From the NCBI GenBank assembly GCA_963969595.1, contig OZ018408.1, positions 1,550,001 through 1,614,000 on the forward strand: a stretch of 64,000 nucleotides of DNA. Reading direction: 5' to 3'. Source of the DNA: Neckera pumila. Its lineage: Eukaryota; Streptophyta; Bryopsida; Hypnales; Neckeraceae. Position numbers and translations under genes: made by a program. How positions within the stretch are numbered: the first letter of the stretch is position 1; every line of letters starts with the position of its first letter. Under the pieces are notes generated by a model that had not been told where the DNA came from, did no database searches, and saw only the letters and a program-made list of their open reading frames with translations. Positions 36,472 through 46,200 of the stretch are shown here, one piece after another.

Positions 36472-36697
36472 CTCCCTCTGTCCTACTAAAAATCTCTACA
36501 TTTTACCTCATGTATTTTTTGTAGTTTTGGGTATGCATATTAGAAGCTTGCTTGGGTCCAAATTTTATATTGGTTGCATTGATCAGATACAGTGTTCTTT
36601 GTGGATTGTGGTGATATAAAATTTAGACCATTCTGAATTATACATTTTATAACATGGTCAATGAAATTAGTATAAGAAAAACATGAGATGAAATAAG
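36472..36697. mobile_element. TA-flanked CTCCCTC MITE inside copy D
   Basis: CTCCCTCTGTCCTAC begins after TA (36470-36471) and the insert ends before TA (36698-36699). Comparison with copy C (AAATAAACAGCATATTG) shows that exactly this segment is extra. The right end is poorly conserved as an inverted repeat, so the boundary rests on the comparison rather than on the ends. Confidence 0.65.
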
Positions 36698-36879
36698 TAA
36701 CATATTAGGCCATCACTTTTTATTAACATTTCCAAATGTCATGAAATTTAGTGCATATGAAAGATTTTCCTTGTCCCCACCTTCTATTAAATTTGGGCCA
36801 AAAATATAAAAACCTCCAATCACACGTACTTGCCCACAATTTCTATGTAGCCAAAAAATGCATGTTGGTCCTTTAGGTT

Positions 36880-37553
36880 TTAATGACCCCCTTCCCCCCA
36901 ATTCATGGAATTTGGTTGTGATAGGTTTCCAAAAAAATATGCAAAGATTTCAAATATCTGAAACATTTAGAATTCATGAGTGCAATAAATTTATGCTTAA
37001 TTTTCTTAGTTTGCTATGTGAATAAAAATAAATTTGATAACCCAGGTTTTGTGCTTTAAGGATCCTCCACCCCCAAACTCATCGAATGTGATTGTGATAG
37101 GTGTTCACAAAAATATGTAGAAGTTAAAATTATCCAAAACATTTGGAAAGCATGAGCCCAATAAACTTGTGCTTTAATTTCCATAGTTTGCTATGTGAAT
37201 CCCAAAAAATTTGAATAAGTTGTGTCTTTACTTTAAGACACACCCACCTCCAAACTCATGGAATTTGGTTGTCATAGGTGTCCAAAAATAATATGTAGAA
37301 GTTGCAAATATCCAAAACATTTGGAATGCACGAGCACAATTAATTTGTGCTTCAGTTTCTTTAGTTTGCTACGTGTACCTAAAAAAAACTGAATAAACTG
37401 TGTTATGTGTTTAAAAGACCCCCCACCCTCAAATTCATGGAATTTGGTTGTGATAGGTGTCTAAGAAAATATGTAGAAGTTGCAAATATCCTAAACATTT
37501 GAAATGCATGAGCGTGTAAATGTAGTGCTATTTTTTATTAAATTTTCTATGAT
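36880..37553. repeat. about 178-bp satellite, middle block
   Basis: The anchor recurs at 36910, 37086, 37263 and 37442 (spacings 176-179 bp). It continues the left block in register after copy D. Confidence 0.8.
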
Positions 37554-37847
37554 CATTACATGAGATTTGGGGGTCTTAGAAGGCTGTGAGTTCCCCTGCT
37601 GTCTGACGTGGTCAAGCAACTACCACGTTACTTTTTGAAAAAAAAAATAAAAATAAAAAATAAAAAATAAAAAATAAAATATATATATATATATTTGCTT
37701 AAAATGATATTTTGGTAAAATTTTTTTTTTTTTTTTTTTTTTTGAAATTTTTTTTTCTGACACACCCGTACCGGCGTTCACTGGATCTGGGCAGATCAGG
37801 GAACAAGCCTGAAACGGCCCTCCAAGACCCCCAAATATCATCTAATG
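37554..37847. mobile_element. CATTA-end MITE, copy 3, inserted in satellite
   Basis: The ends CATTACATGAGATTTGGGGG and (reverse complement) CATTAGATGATATTTGGGGG match over about 30 bp. It is about 90% alike to copy 1 at 5664-5973 outside the A/T runs. TGACGTGG (37604-37611) and CCACGTTA (37623-37630) are 19 bp apart. Subtracting it restores roughly one satellite period (182 bp). Confidence 0.8.
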
Positions 37848-38170
37848 GAAGAAAAAACCTTGGAAGAAGCCATGTTTTGTACTTTAATGACATCCAAGTG
37901 AACCCCACAATTCATGATATTTGTTTGTGAAAGAATGTAAGAAAAAAATATTGTAGCCATTCCTGAGCGTATTGAAATTGTTCCATAAATTTGTTAATTT
38001 GCTATGTGAATCAAAACAATTTGAATAAACCATATCCTGTACTTTGAGGACCGTGAATCCAAAACTCATAGAATTCATATGTGTAGGAATTAAAAAATAA
38101 ATGCAAAAGTTGTAAAATCCTATTGATATGGAATTCAAGAGCGCTTTAAATTTGTGCTTTAATTTCCTGA
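37848..38170. repeat. about 178-bp satellite, right block, diverged
   Basis: Two more monomers (anchors near 37918 and 38073) are recognisable but more diverged, as is usual at the edge of a satellite array. Confidence 0.6.
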
Positions 38171-38204
38171 ATTTGCTACATGAAACAAAATAATTTGGTT
38201 CGTA

Positions 38205-38690
38205 AAATCATAGGATGTAGAATGTTTTTTACAATGTTACAAATACTGGGATTGACATTTTTGAATTCCATGACTAAATTCTTAACAGTTTTTCTATAGT
38301 TTGAATCAATGACATTATCTACTTCTTCTATTGTACTGTTTTTCCTATATATAATTTTATTGTACAATTTTAAATGATCTGAAAATTTTCAAGCATATAG
38401 CCAACTTGCCTTGAAGAATGATTCCAAATAATCACCACCAGCTAAGACATTTTTTCATAGAAATGTGAGCTTGTGAAGTGCAGCTGCCCTTTTTTTAGCA
38501 GGGCCAAAGACTTTGGATTTCTATCAATTTCTAATATTTTGTAATCGACATGATTTTCATTTTCTCTACAATGTTCTTTAAGTCAGCATACTACAAGATT
38601 TTATTGTTAGATGTCTCGCAAAATGTCTTTTTTCCCAAAATTTGTTACTTGCACTAGAAATGGCAGTTTTGGAGCATTTCTAGGAAAAAC
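38205..38690 (-). mobile_element. truncated fragment of the TTAA element family
   Basis: The stretch is collinear with the interior of copy E (ATAGGATGTA, GGGATTGACATTTTT, AGCCAACTTGC, AGAAATGGCAGTTTTGGAG), but both termini are missing. The orientation is opposite to copy C. Confidence 0.65.
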
Positions 38691-38929
38691 CTATACAATT
38701 AATGAAATTAGATTGCCTTAACAAATAGGTTTCTTTACATCAAAGAAATTGCTTTATAAGCCATCAAAATCAACAAATACTTCTAAAATTATTTTCATTT
38801 TTACAATATGAAGGTTCATGAGTCCCATTACTGCAATACCTACTTCAAAGTAGTGTATTCTTGTACAATAATAGTAAATATTAGCATAGTGTCAAATATC
38901 GAGAAATTAGTGTGGGTGTTTTGCCGGAC

Positions 38930-39355
38930 CTGCTGTGCCGGACCTCTGCTTCGGATCCGGGGGCGAGGTTCGGTACCGACCGAGCCTGTCTTGGCGGCTC
39001 GGGCTGACGTCGGGAGTTGTCTCCCTCCCGGGAGTCCCGCGCTTCAAATTTTTTTTCCTGCTGTTTCACTCGCGTCTCACTCGCGTCGCTCCTTCGTGTT
39101 CTTCTGATTCTTCTCGTGTGGCTTTTCCCTCTCTTCCGTTGTGTCTTGATTTTACGGTTTGCGGCGTGCGGCGGAGTTCTGAGTGTTGCGGACTGTTGCG
39201 CAGTTGGAAGTGCTGCGGACTGTTGGGAGTGTTGCGGATTGGGTCTCAAGAGTTGGGAGTGCGCCATGGAGGGCAGAGGTATTAGAATTTTCTCCATTTT
39301 CACAGACGGACTCTGATTGGGAAGAAGATTTTACGGTCAATTGATTGCTGGAGTC
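38930..39355 (+). promoter_or_regulatory. GC-rich 5' region and leader of presenilin gene
   Basis: An abrupt switch from AT-rich to CpG-rich sequence begins near 38930. It contains a tandem GCCGGACCT pair, a TGACGTCGG site and, closer to the ATG, repeated TGCGGACTGTTG units (39190-39240). I infer a CpG-type promoter plus transcribed leader for the downstream gene. The transcription start cannot be placed from sequence alone. Confidence 0.5.
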
Positions 39356-40765
39356 ATGAAGAAGGGGATTCTTGACGTTGTGGGGGTTGAGATTGTTGGC
39401 ATAGTGACGCCCGTTTCGATATGCATGTTTTTGGTGGTTTCTCTAGTTCACATCTTGGATCCTCACGGAGATGATGCGCCGATTTCAAACATAGCTATGA
39501 TGGTGTACAACGAGCAAGCCTCCGACTCCTTTTCCGAGAAGCTCGGGGGAGCATTGTTGAACGCACTTGTGTCCGTGGTCATCGTTACGCTGGTGACATT
39601 CATGCTGGTTGTCTTGTTCTACTACCGGTGCACTCGATGCCTTCGCATCTACATGGGCTTTTCGGCGTTTACAGTGCTAGCCGGGATGGGCGGAATTGTC
39701 GCTTTACAGATCATCAGGAAATACTCGATTCCTATCGACGTGATTACGTTCTTGAATTGTACCATTAATTTCGCGAGTGTGGGCGTCGCGGCTGTTTTCT
39801 TCTGCCGAATGCCGATTATGGTCACTCAAGGGTATCTGATCGTCATTGGTATGCTCGTGGCCTTCTGGTTCACGAAGCTCCCGGAGTGGACGACATGGGT
39901 GCTGCTTCTGGCCATGGCAGCGTATGATGTTGTGGCTGTGTTGACACCAAGGGGTCCTCTTAATTTGCTCGTGGAGCTCGCAATTGAGCGAGACGACGAG
40001 ATTCCGGCTCTCATATACGAAGCTCGACCTAATGTTCCAGCAGGCACGATGCGGATGCCACCTCCTCAACCTCAAATGGATGCAGACAGACCCTGGGCGA
40101 GACGATGGAGACGCTCAAGATCGTCGCAAACTTCAAATGGATCTAATGCATCTCCGGGTATAGATCTTGGAGAAAGTCCCATGCGTGATAGTTCCCCGAA
40201 TCCAAACGTGGGGGAGTCTCTTGTCACCGGTCCTTCTACTGAACCTGAAGTCGGAATCATCGGTTCTCGGTTACTTTCTTCAACTGGCGACGCAGGCACG
40301 TTACATGCCTTCTCTACCATGAGAATTGAGAATCCCGATACTCATGTTGACGATGATAGGGCTCCTTTGGTACAACGGCAAACCCAGAGCTCTTCAGCAG
40401 CACCAGACAGGTTGGAAGCAGAGCATGGACCTCGAGCAATGAATGGAGGTTCTCAACCTTCAGAAGAGGACGATGAAATTCAGGGGCTGGGGCTTTCTGG
40501 AGCAATTAAGCTAGGGCTGGGGGACTTCGTCTTCTATAGCGTATTGGTGGGGCGGGCGGCCATGTATGACCTGATGACTGTGTATGCTTGCTACCTCGCC
40601 ATAGTTGCAGGTCTAGGGGCGACGCTAATATTCCTGGCTGTCTGGCAACGAGACCTGCCTGCTCTGCCGATCTCCATCTCTCTTGGGGTCGTGTTTTACT
40701 TCTTGGCGCGCCTTGTCATGGACCCATTCGTTCTGGACATGTCCACGAATCTCGTATTCTTCTGA
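39356..40765 (+). CDS. PS: presenilin, gamma-secretase catalytic subunit
   Basis: The 469-residue protein, starting at ATG 39356, is a plant presenilin. Presenilins are nine-pass intramembrane aspartyl proteases forming the catalytic core of gamma-secretase with nicastrin, APH-1 and PEN-2. Both catalytic aspartates are present: YD in helix 6 (AMAAYDVVAVL, D191) and GxGD in helix 7 (KLGLGDFVFYS, D390). The PALP motif is at 435-438. Hydrophobic segments lie near 12-33, 68-90, 101-120, 124-150, 157-171, 178-196, 384-405, 408-430 and 436-455. A variable, serine-rich loop (about 210-375) holds the expected endoproteolysis region. The gene has no intron, as in Arabidopsis presenilins. An upstream in-frame TTG at 39317 is not a plausible start. 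It looks intact and is the best host gene in the window. Confidence 0.97.
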   Translation: MKKGILDVVGVEIVGIVTPVSICMFLVVSLVHILDPHGDDAPISNIAMMVYNEQASDSFSEKLGGALLNALVSVVIVTLVTFMLVVLFYYRCTRCLRIYMGFSAFTVLAGMGGIVALQIIRKYSIPIDVITFLNCTINFASVGVAAVFFCRMPIMVTQGYLIVIGMLVAFWFTKLPEWTTWVLLLAMAAYDVVAVLTPRGPLNLLVELAIERDDEIPALIYEARPNVPAGTMRMPPPQPQMDADRPWARRWRRSRSSQTSNGSNASPGIDLGESPMRDSSPNPNVGESLVTGPSTEPEVGIIGSRLLSSTGDAGTLHAFSTMRIENPDTHVDDDRAPLVQRQTQSSSAAPDRLEAEHGPRAMNGGSQPSEEDDEIQGLGLSGAIKLGLGDFVFYSVLVGRAAMYDLMTVYACYLAIVAGLGATLIFLAVWQRDLPALPISISLGVVFYFLARLVMDPFVLDMSTNLVFF

Positions 40766-42109
40766 TTCAGCTGTGGTAAAGACTCTCAACAGCGAAATTC
40801 CCCGTCCTGAGGTTAACTTCCATTTTTCTTGTAAATATTGGAGCCACATGAGCTCAAGTTTGAAACCTTGGAGAGTTACAGAACTACCTCTTTTGCGTTT
40901 TGGGGTTTCTTCTATGCTTCGTCATCGTTCTATGGGTTGGCTCCAAGTTGACCTTGTCAGTACAGCCTGGAGTGAATTTTGGCTCTTGAATTCATATCCT
41001 GATCATTCGCTTCTATGGTGTTGAATTCGAAATGCATGTATTCGCAATCAGTCACTTCTGCAGATAGCGGTTCACAAGTGCAGAGATGAGGGCAAATTTA
41101 GTTCTCAAAATGAAGATGTCTTTGTGTCCTGGTTTTGATGTATTCATCGATGCTCTACTCTTGGACATCGGAGTCTTTTTTTGTCTTTGCCAAAGAGAAA
41201 CTACGTTTGTATCCTTGATTATTTCTCAGAATGTGCTGTTGCAACAAAGTACTTTGTAAGTGCCAGACAGTGCAACAGGAGTTGCCTGTTGAAGTCCATT
41301 GTGATTATCTAGGAACTTGTAGTGTGCTCAACTTTTTAAAGTAGATTCCAGGTAACCTTATTGTGACGAGAAATGGGTGCCCTAACATTATTGACTAATC
41401 AGTAATGGTCTCGGGGTGCCACTTACCTGACTGCAATCTGAACATTATAATTTAAGTTGGCTTATATTTCAACACCGATTAGAATGTGGTCGAACTGCTT
41501 ACTGCCGGCAGCGGTCTTTTCTTTGAACTTTTTTTAGATGTATTAATTGGTCAATGTTAGCTTCTTCTCCATCGTTGAATTGTGTTGAATTTTCGACATT
41601 GGACACAACGATAAAATATTTTGCCTATTACTGGATGGTACAGTAGAGAATTATTTTCCAACCATTCTGAAGAATATGATGACACTTTCAATTGAAGAAT
41701 TATTTTGGTAGTCCATGTTGAACAAAAATATGCTTTACAACCTAAGTCTTGCTCCGAATTCTAAGTGATTAGAGTTAACCTAATTTTTTTTCCAACTTGT
41801 ATATTTTTGGAATGACAAGGTATGATTGCATGCATTTTCAAATCACACTAAGATCTCTTCTTCTTATATTATAGGTTAGGTCCCACCTTTACAACTCAAA
41901 GTTGCAAGCTAAAATCAAAAGTTTTTCTTAGCATCATTGTTGACAATTCAAAGAACAAACAAGTTGAATAAGTATACATAAGTAATGTAGAATAAGAAGT
42001 GAAAGAGGAACTAAATAGAGGGTGAGGTTTCAATAACTTTATAATATCATAAGGTGGTGAACAAAAAGTTGTTGTATTTTTCAATTTTCATACAGAGTAA
42101 ATTGTATTA
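40766..42109. other. downstream region of presenilin, then AT-rich spacer
   Basis: The first few hundred bases presumably hold the 3' untranslated region of presenilin. No polyadenylation signal can be singled out. The remainder has no gene, repeat or transposon end that I can support. Confidence 0.5.
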
Positions 42110-43629
42110 CTCCTCCATCCCAAAATGATCTTCCTGTTAAATAAAATGTTTGGAATTAAGCTTTAATTTCTTAGAACTGTAAATAAAATTCAATGCACTC
42201 CTATCATCCTATAATTTTGAGTTTCAAAACCTTTTTTAACATCTAAAGGACCAAATGGCATTTTTTGGCACATAGTGATTTTGGGCAGCTCACTACAAAC
42301 GGAAATTTTATTTTTATTCTTTGAAAATTTCACACAACGTGTGCCCAAAGAGTAGCTTTAAGGCCCAACAGTTTTCAAAACTTTTGACTACATAGTTAAA
42401 AAGTTATTGGATGATATGTCATTTTTCAACAATTGGCGGGCAACTCAGTTTTTTTTTGTAAATCCCTTTTTTTTAAAATAAAAATTTGAAATTAGTTCTT
42501 TAGATTTATATATATGTGTAAAGCTTTGAATTATTCAATTTTGATTTATGAGATGAAAATTATAAGGTGTTCTACTTTGCGGGCACTTACGGATTCCTAC
42601 TCTAAGAAGTCCTTTATTTAACTCAAATTTTTAATATTTAAAATTAAAAAATAAAAGCATAGGATGTATATTGTTTATTGCAATATTACAACCGTTGGGA
42701 TTGACATTTTTCAATTCCATAATTAAATTCTTAACAATTTTGTGTTTTGCATCATTCTCTACTTTCTACAACCTATTTTTTTCTTGTATGTCATACAATT
42801 CCGAATGAACTGAAAATTTTCAAGCATGTAGCCAACTTGCTTTGAAGAATGAATTTAAGGAGTAACCACAATTTTAGACATTTTTTCATTTAAATGTGAC
42901 CTTGTGAAGTGCAGTTGCCCAATTTTGTGCAAGGCCCAGAAAAGGTATTTTGTCAATTCAAATGCTAATATCTTGCAATCTATAAGGTGGAAAATTCTGA
43001 AATTTTTCTACATATCCTCAAACAAGTTTACTATAAGATCCTATGGTTACATATGTCCAAAAATGTTTTTTTTCTAAATTTTGGTACTTATACTAGAAAT
43101 GACAATTTTGGAGTGTTTTTGGTGCAAACATAGTCTCTGATCTTCAGGGGTTAAAGTGTGGTTTAAGAGTACTTGAAAACTGGATTTTTGGACCATTCCT
43201 AACAAGCACCGTATGGCCACTCAATTATATGCTACAATACAAGAAGATACATGAGTGACCCATTCAAGTAGTATCACTTGCTAGCTCATTGATACAGAAG
43301 TGTCATTCATTTCAGGAGTGACATTGATGAAAGGGGGGCCACCAAGGCATGTTGTTGACTTACTATTGTAATCCACCCTGTTCCAGTGGAAAAAATCTTC
43401 ATTCAACCTACATCTTCAGAACTGTTCACTAAAAAGCTGCAAATGAAAAAATCATTTACAATGGAAATGGAAATGGAAATGGAAATGTTCCCTATTTTCA
43501 TGGATTTGAGCATTGTAGTTGCTACTATGGATACGAAATTGTCCGCCAATCTCCTTCCTCCCAAAACAGGAAGATCACTTTCGGACAAAAAATTATGGCC
43601 AATAGAGAGATCATTTTGGATGGAGGGAG
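42110..43629. mobile_element. TA-flanked MITE (CTCC ends) containing a nested TTAA element
   Basis: The left end CTCCTCCATCCCAAAATGAT and the reverse complement of the right end CTCCCTCCATCCAAAATGAT match closely. TA flanks both (42108-42109 and 43630-43631). Without the nested 911-bp element and one TTAA the length is about 605 bp, close to the 583 bp of the relative at 9146-9728. A (GGAAAT)4 run lies near 43462. The 86-codon ORF inside is a by-product. Confidence 0.8.
42240..43150 (-). mobile_element. TTAA-flanked non-autonomous element, copy E (nested)
   Basis: TTAA at 42236-42239 and 43151-43154 flanks ends CATCTAAAGGACC and (reverse complement) CCCCTGAAGATCAG. The 911-bp interior matches copy C in reverse orientation. 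It is inserted inside the TA-flanked MITE at 42110-43629, giving the relative order of insertion. Confidence 0.75.
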
Positions 43630-43733
43630 TATCCATTCCCCCCTAAAGTCCACATGAGGAAGAAGAATGGAGACTTAGAGGATTTAGACAAAACTAATTT
43701 TGGAAAGAGGTTCTATAACTTTTCCTATGCTTT

Positions 43734-45106
43734 CACTACAAGAAATGGGGGGTATAAATGATCGCAAAAAATGACTTCAAAACGACTTCCACCAGTCATT
43801 TCGGACAAAAATGACAGATAAATGACTCAGAGCCCCTACTATCATTTTGGACAAGTTGTTTCTAAATGACTACAATGTTTATTATCACCATCCATGTTTT
43901 CTTAGATGGGCATTGGATGAGAAAGTCTAAGGTGGAAAGTGGTTTCAGCTTGCTATGTCAACAATCATTTGTGAGTCATTTTGCAATCATTTGTAAGTCA
44001 TTTTAGATCCCCCATTTTTCTAGATATTTGAATTTCAATTCTATTTTTCTTTTAGATTTTAGAATTTTAAATCTACCTTTTATTTTCAGATTTCAAAATT
44101 CCAAATCCACCTTATTCCTAGATTTCAAAAATTCAAATATTGGTATTTCATAAATTTCATTAGTTTAGGAAACCTTACAATTTCATTGGTTTTAAAATTT
44201 CTTGAAAATTAAATATTTTATTAATTCTAGAGATTATAGAAATGTACAAGATGTATAAATCTATACTCTATAGAAATTGTAAAATTGCAAAATTCTTAGA
44301 ATTAAATCAAAAAAACATATTGTATAAGTCTATAACAACTTACAAGTTTTATATGTCCAACCTAATGGTAGTCTTTATAATTGATATGGGACAATTGATA
44401 TACGACAAATGGGAATGAGCTTTGGAAGCAACTAGGAAACAACTAGAAAACGACTAAGAAACAACTAGTGTGCGACTTAAAAGCAAATAGAAAATGACTA
44501 GCTTTGCCATTAGAAAATTAAGTTTTTTTTGTTGATTTAGTCACATTCATTTTGTTTCCTTTTCTATTGATTTCTATTCAAAATCAACAAATTACTCTCC
44601 AAATCAACAGAAAAGTGAATCAAATCTATGCAACCAAATCAACCAAAAAGCTGAATTTTCTAGTAATGTAGGAAATGATTAAAAAACAACTCGTGTACAA
44701 CTAGAAAGTGATTAGAAAATGACTCATTTCTAAATTGCTAACACATCAGCAAAATCCATGTAGGTAATGTCAAATTCCCTCAAAAGTGCCTTCAGTGCAA
44801 AAGAATTCATTTGTAAATCATAGATTAGTCATTTGCAAGTCACAGATCAAAGCCATGTGGCTTAGTTGCAAAAAATGATTGTGACTTCCATTGTAGGAAA
44901 ACAAATGAACCTTTGACAAAAACACGCACATAAAGTATGGTTTTCATCGCATCTTCATTCCCTAGTTGCGACCGCAACTGATAAATGACTTGGTCATTGT
45001 CGAAGAAGGCAAGAAGGTGCAATTAGAAAGGTACAATTGTGCCATAGTCATTTTGTGAGGGCACAAATGACTTCGTAGTCATTTATACTCCCATTTTCTT
45101 CTAGTG
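43734..45106. mobile_element. non-autonomous CACTA (En/Spm) element
   Basis: The ends CACTACAAGAAATGGGGGGT and (reverse complement) CACTAGAAGAAAATGGGAGT are flanked by TTT (43731-43733 and 45107-45109). The 1,373-bp interior is non-coding. Near the ends AAATGACT and its complement recur in both orientations, and the centre has repeated GACTAGAAAACGACT-like units, typical of subterminal transposase-binding arrays. Confidence 0.88.
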
Positions 45107-45829
45107 TTTGAATTTGCAAAGGCTCTTATAAAATAATCACATGCTAAATAAATAAATAACATTTTGATGAATGTTTAAAGGAAAAAGGTTTGAAATTGTT
45201 TTGAATAATATTTATATTCATTTTTCTAAATTTGACCATATGGATCATTTCTATTTTGATGCATAACATAATTCTTGTAGATGAGAACCTTGAAAAATCT
45301 GTAAAAGATATATTTCAATTTATATTTCAATTTTGTCTAGAACACCGTAGGTCACTCAGGGCTATTAGTTAGTAGTGCACTTTAGTCCTATGCAAGCAAA
45401 ATTGTCATGTTAGATTATAACCTTTTCAATTTTTTTCTAGAATAGGTTGAAATGTTTTAAACCTAATATTTGGTCATTGAGTGATAATAATATATGAGAA
45501 TTGAAAGTCAATATCAACTATACTAATTTATTATATTAATGAAGGTATAAGATTAGTATCAATACAAACTTTATGTTTCTAAAAATGTCAATAAAATACA
45601 ATAACATTTCAACCTCCCTACTTTGTTTAATATACAAATATTGTGACCATAGTAAATTAGAGTCATATGCACTAATATGATAGATTACTACACCTTCCAT
45701 AACATTATTAATTAGCTTGGATCATTCTCCTTTAGAGGATGAATAGTCCTTCCCTAGCAATGTTTTTCTTTGGCAATTTAATGCCCAATTGCTTCAAAAA
45801 AATGGGCAATTTCAAGCCGGGGAATGCTG
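45107..45829. other. AT-rich spacer
   Basis: No gene or element recognised. ORFs on the minus strand at 45732-46134 are low-complexity (Phe/Ser/His-rich) and reflect the purine-rich repeat described next. Confidence 0.5.
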
Positions 45830-46200
45830 GCATGTGAGCATGGAGCGGTGAGCGGTGAGCGGGAAGCGGGGATTGGTGAGCGGGGAGTGTCTGAAATGTG
45901 GAAGAAAAAAAAAAAGAGAAAAATTGATGAAAAAGTGGATGGAAGTTGATGGAAATGTGGGCAATTTTTGCTAGAATAAAATCTAGAAATTGGGCTGAAG
46001 AAATAAAGAAAAGTGGATGGAGGAGTAGGATGAAAGTCTGGGAAAAAAATTGTTGAAAATGGATGGAGGAAATGGATGAAAGTCGTGGGAATAATGGATG
46101 AATGAGTTTTGTAAAATGGATGGAAGTCATTCAAAAAATGGATGAATGTATGCTTAAAAATGGATGGAAGTCATTCAAGAAATGGATGAAATTTGCTTGA
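45830..46200. repeat. purine-rich minisatellite (GGATGGAAGT type)
   Basis: A GAGCGG(T/G)GAGCGG cluster (45838-45892) is followed by many AAAATGGATGGAAGTCATTC-like units. There is no coding meaning on either strand. Confidence 0.7.

Larger units (their letters stand above)
35633..36879 (+). mobile_element. TTAA-flanked element, copy D, inserted in satellite
   Basis: TTAA at 35629-35632 and 36880-36883 flanks degraded ends TCCCTAAGGTTCC and (reverse complement) AACCTAAAGGACC. The interior is collinear with copy C but carries two insertions: about 160 bp near 35885-36045 and a TA-flanked MITE at 36472-36697. Removing the element plus one TTAA restores the satellite spacing to exactly 177 bp (anchor 35482 to anchor 36910), which proves a clean TTAA-duplicating insertion. 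Confidence 0.85.

Noticed and set aside
39317..39355. N-terminal extension of presenilin beginning at a TTG codon
   Set aside because: The codon is TTG, not ATG, and known plant presenilins start close to the MKKGILD-like sequence, so 39356 is preferred.
45732..46134. Two long minus-strand ORFs rich in Phe, Ser and His
   Set aside because: They are translations of a purine-rich minisatellite, with no domain and no conserved start.
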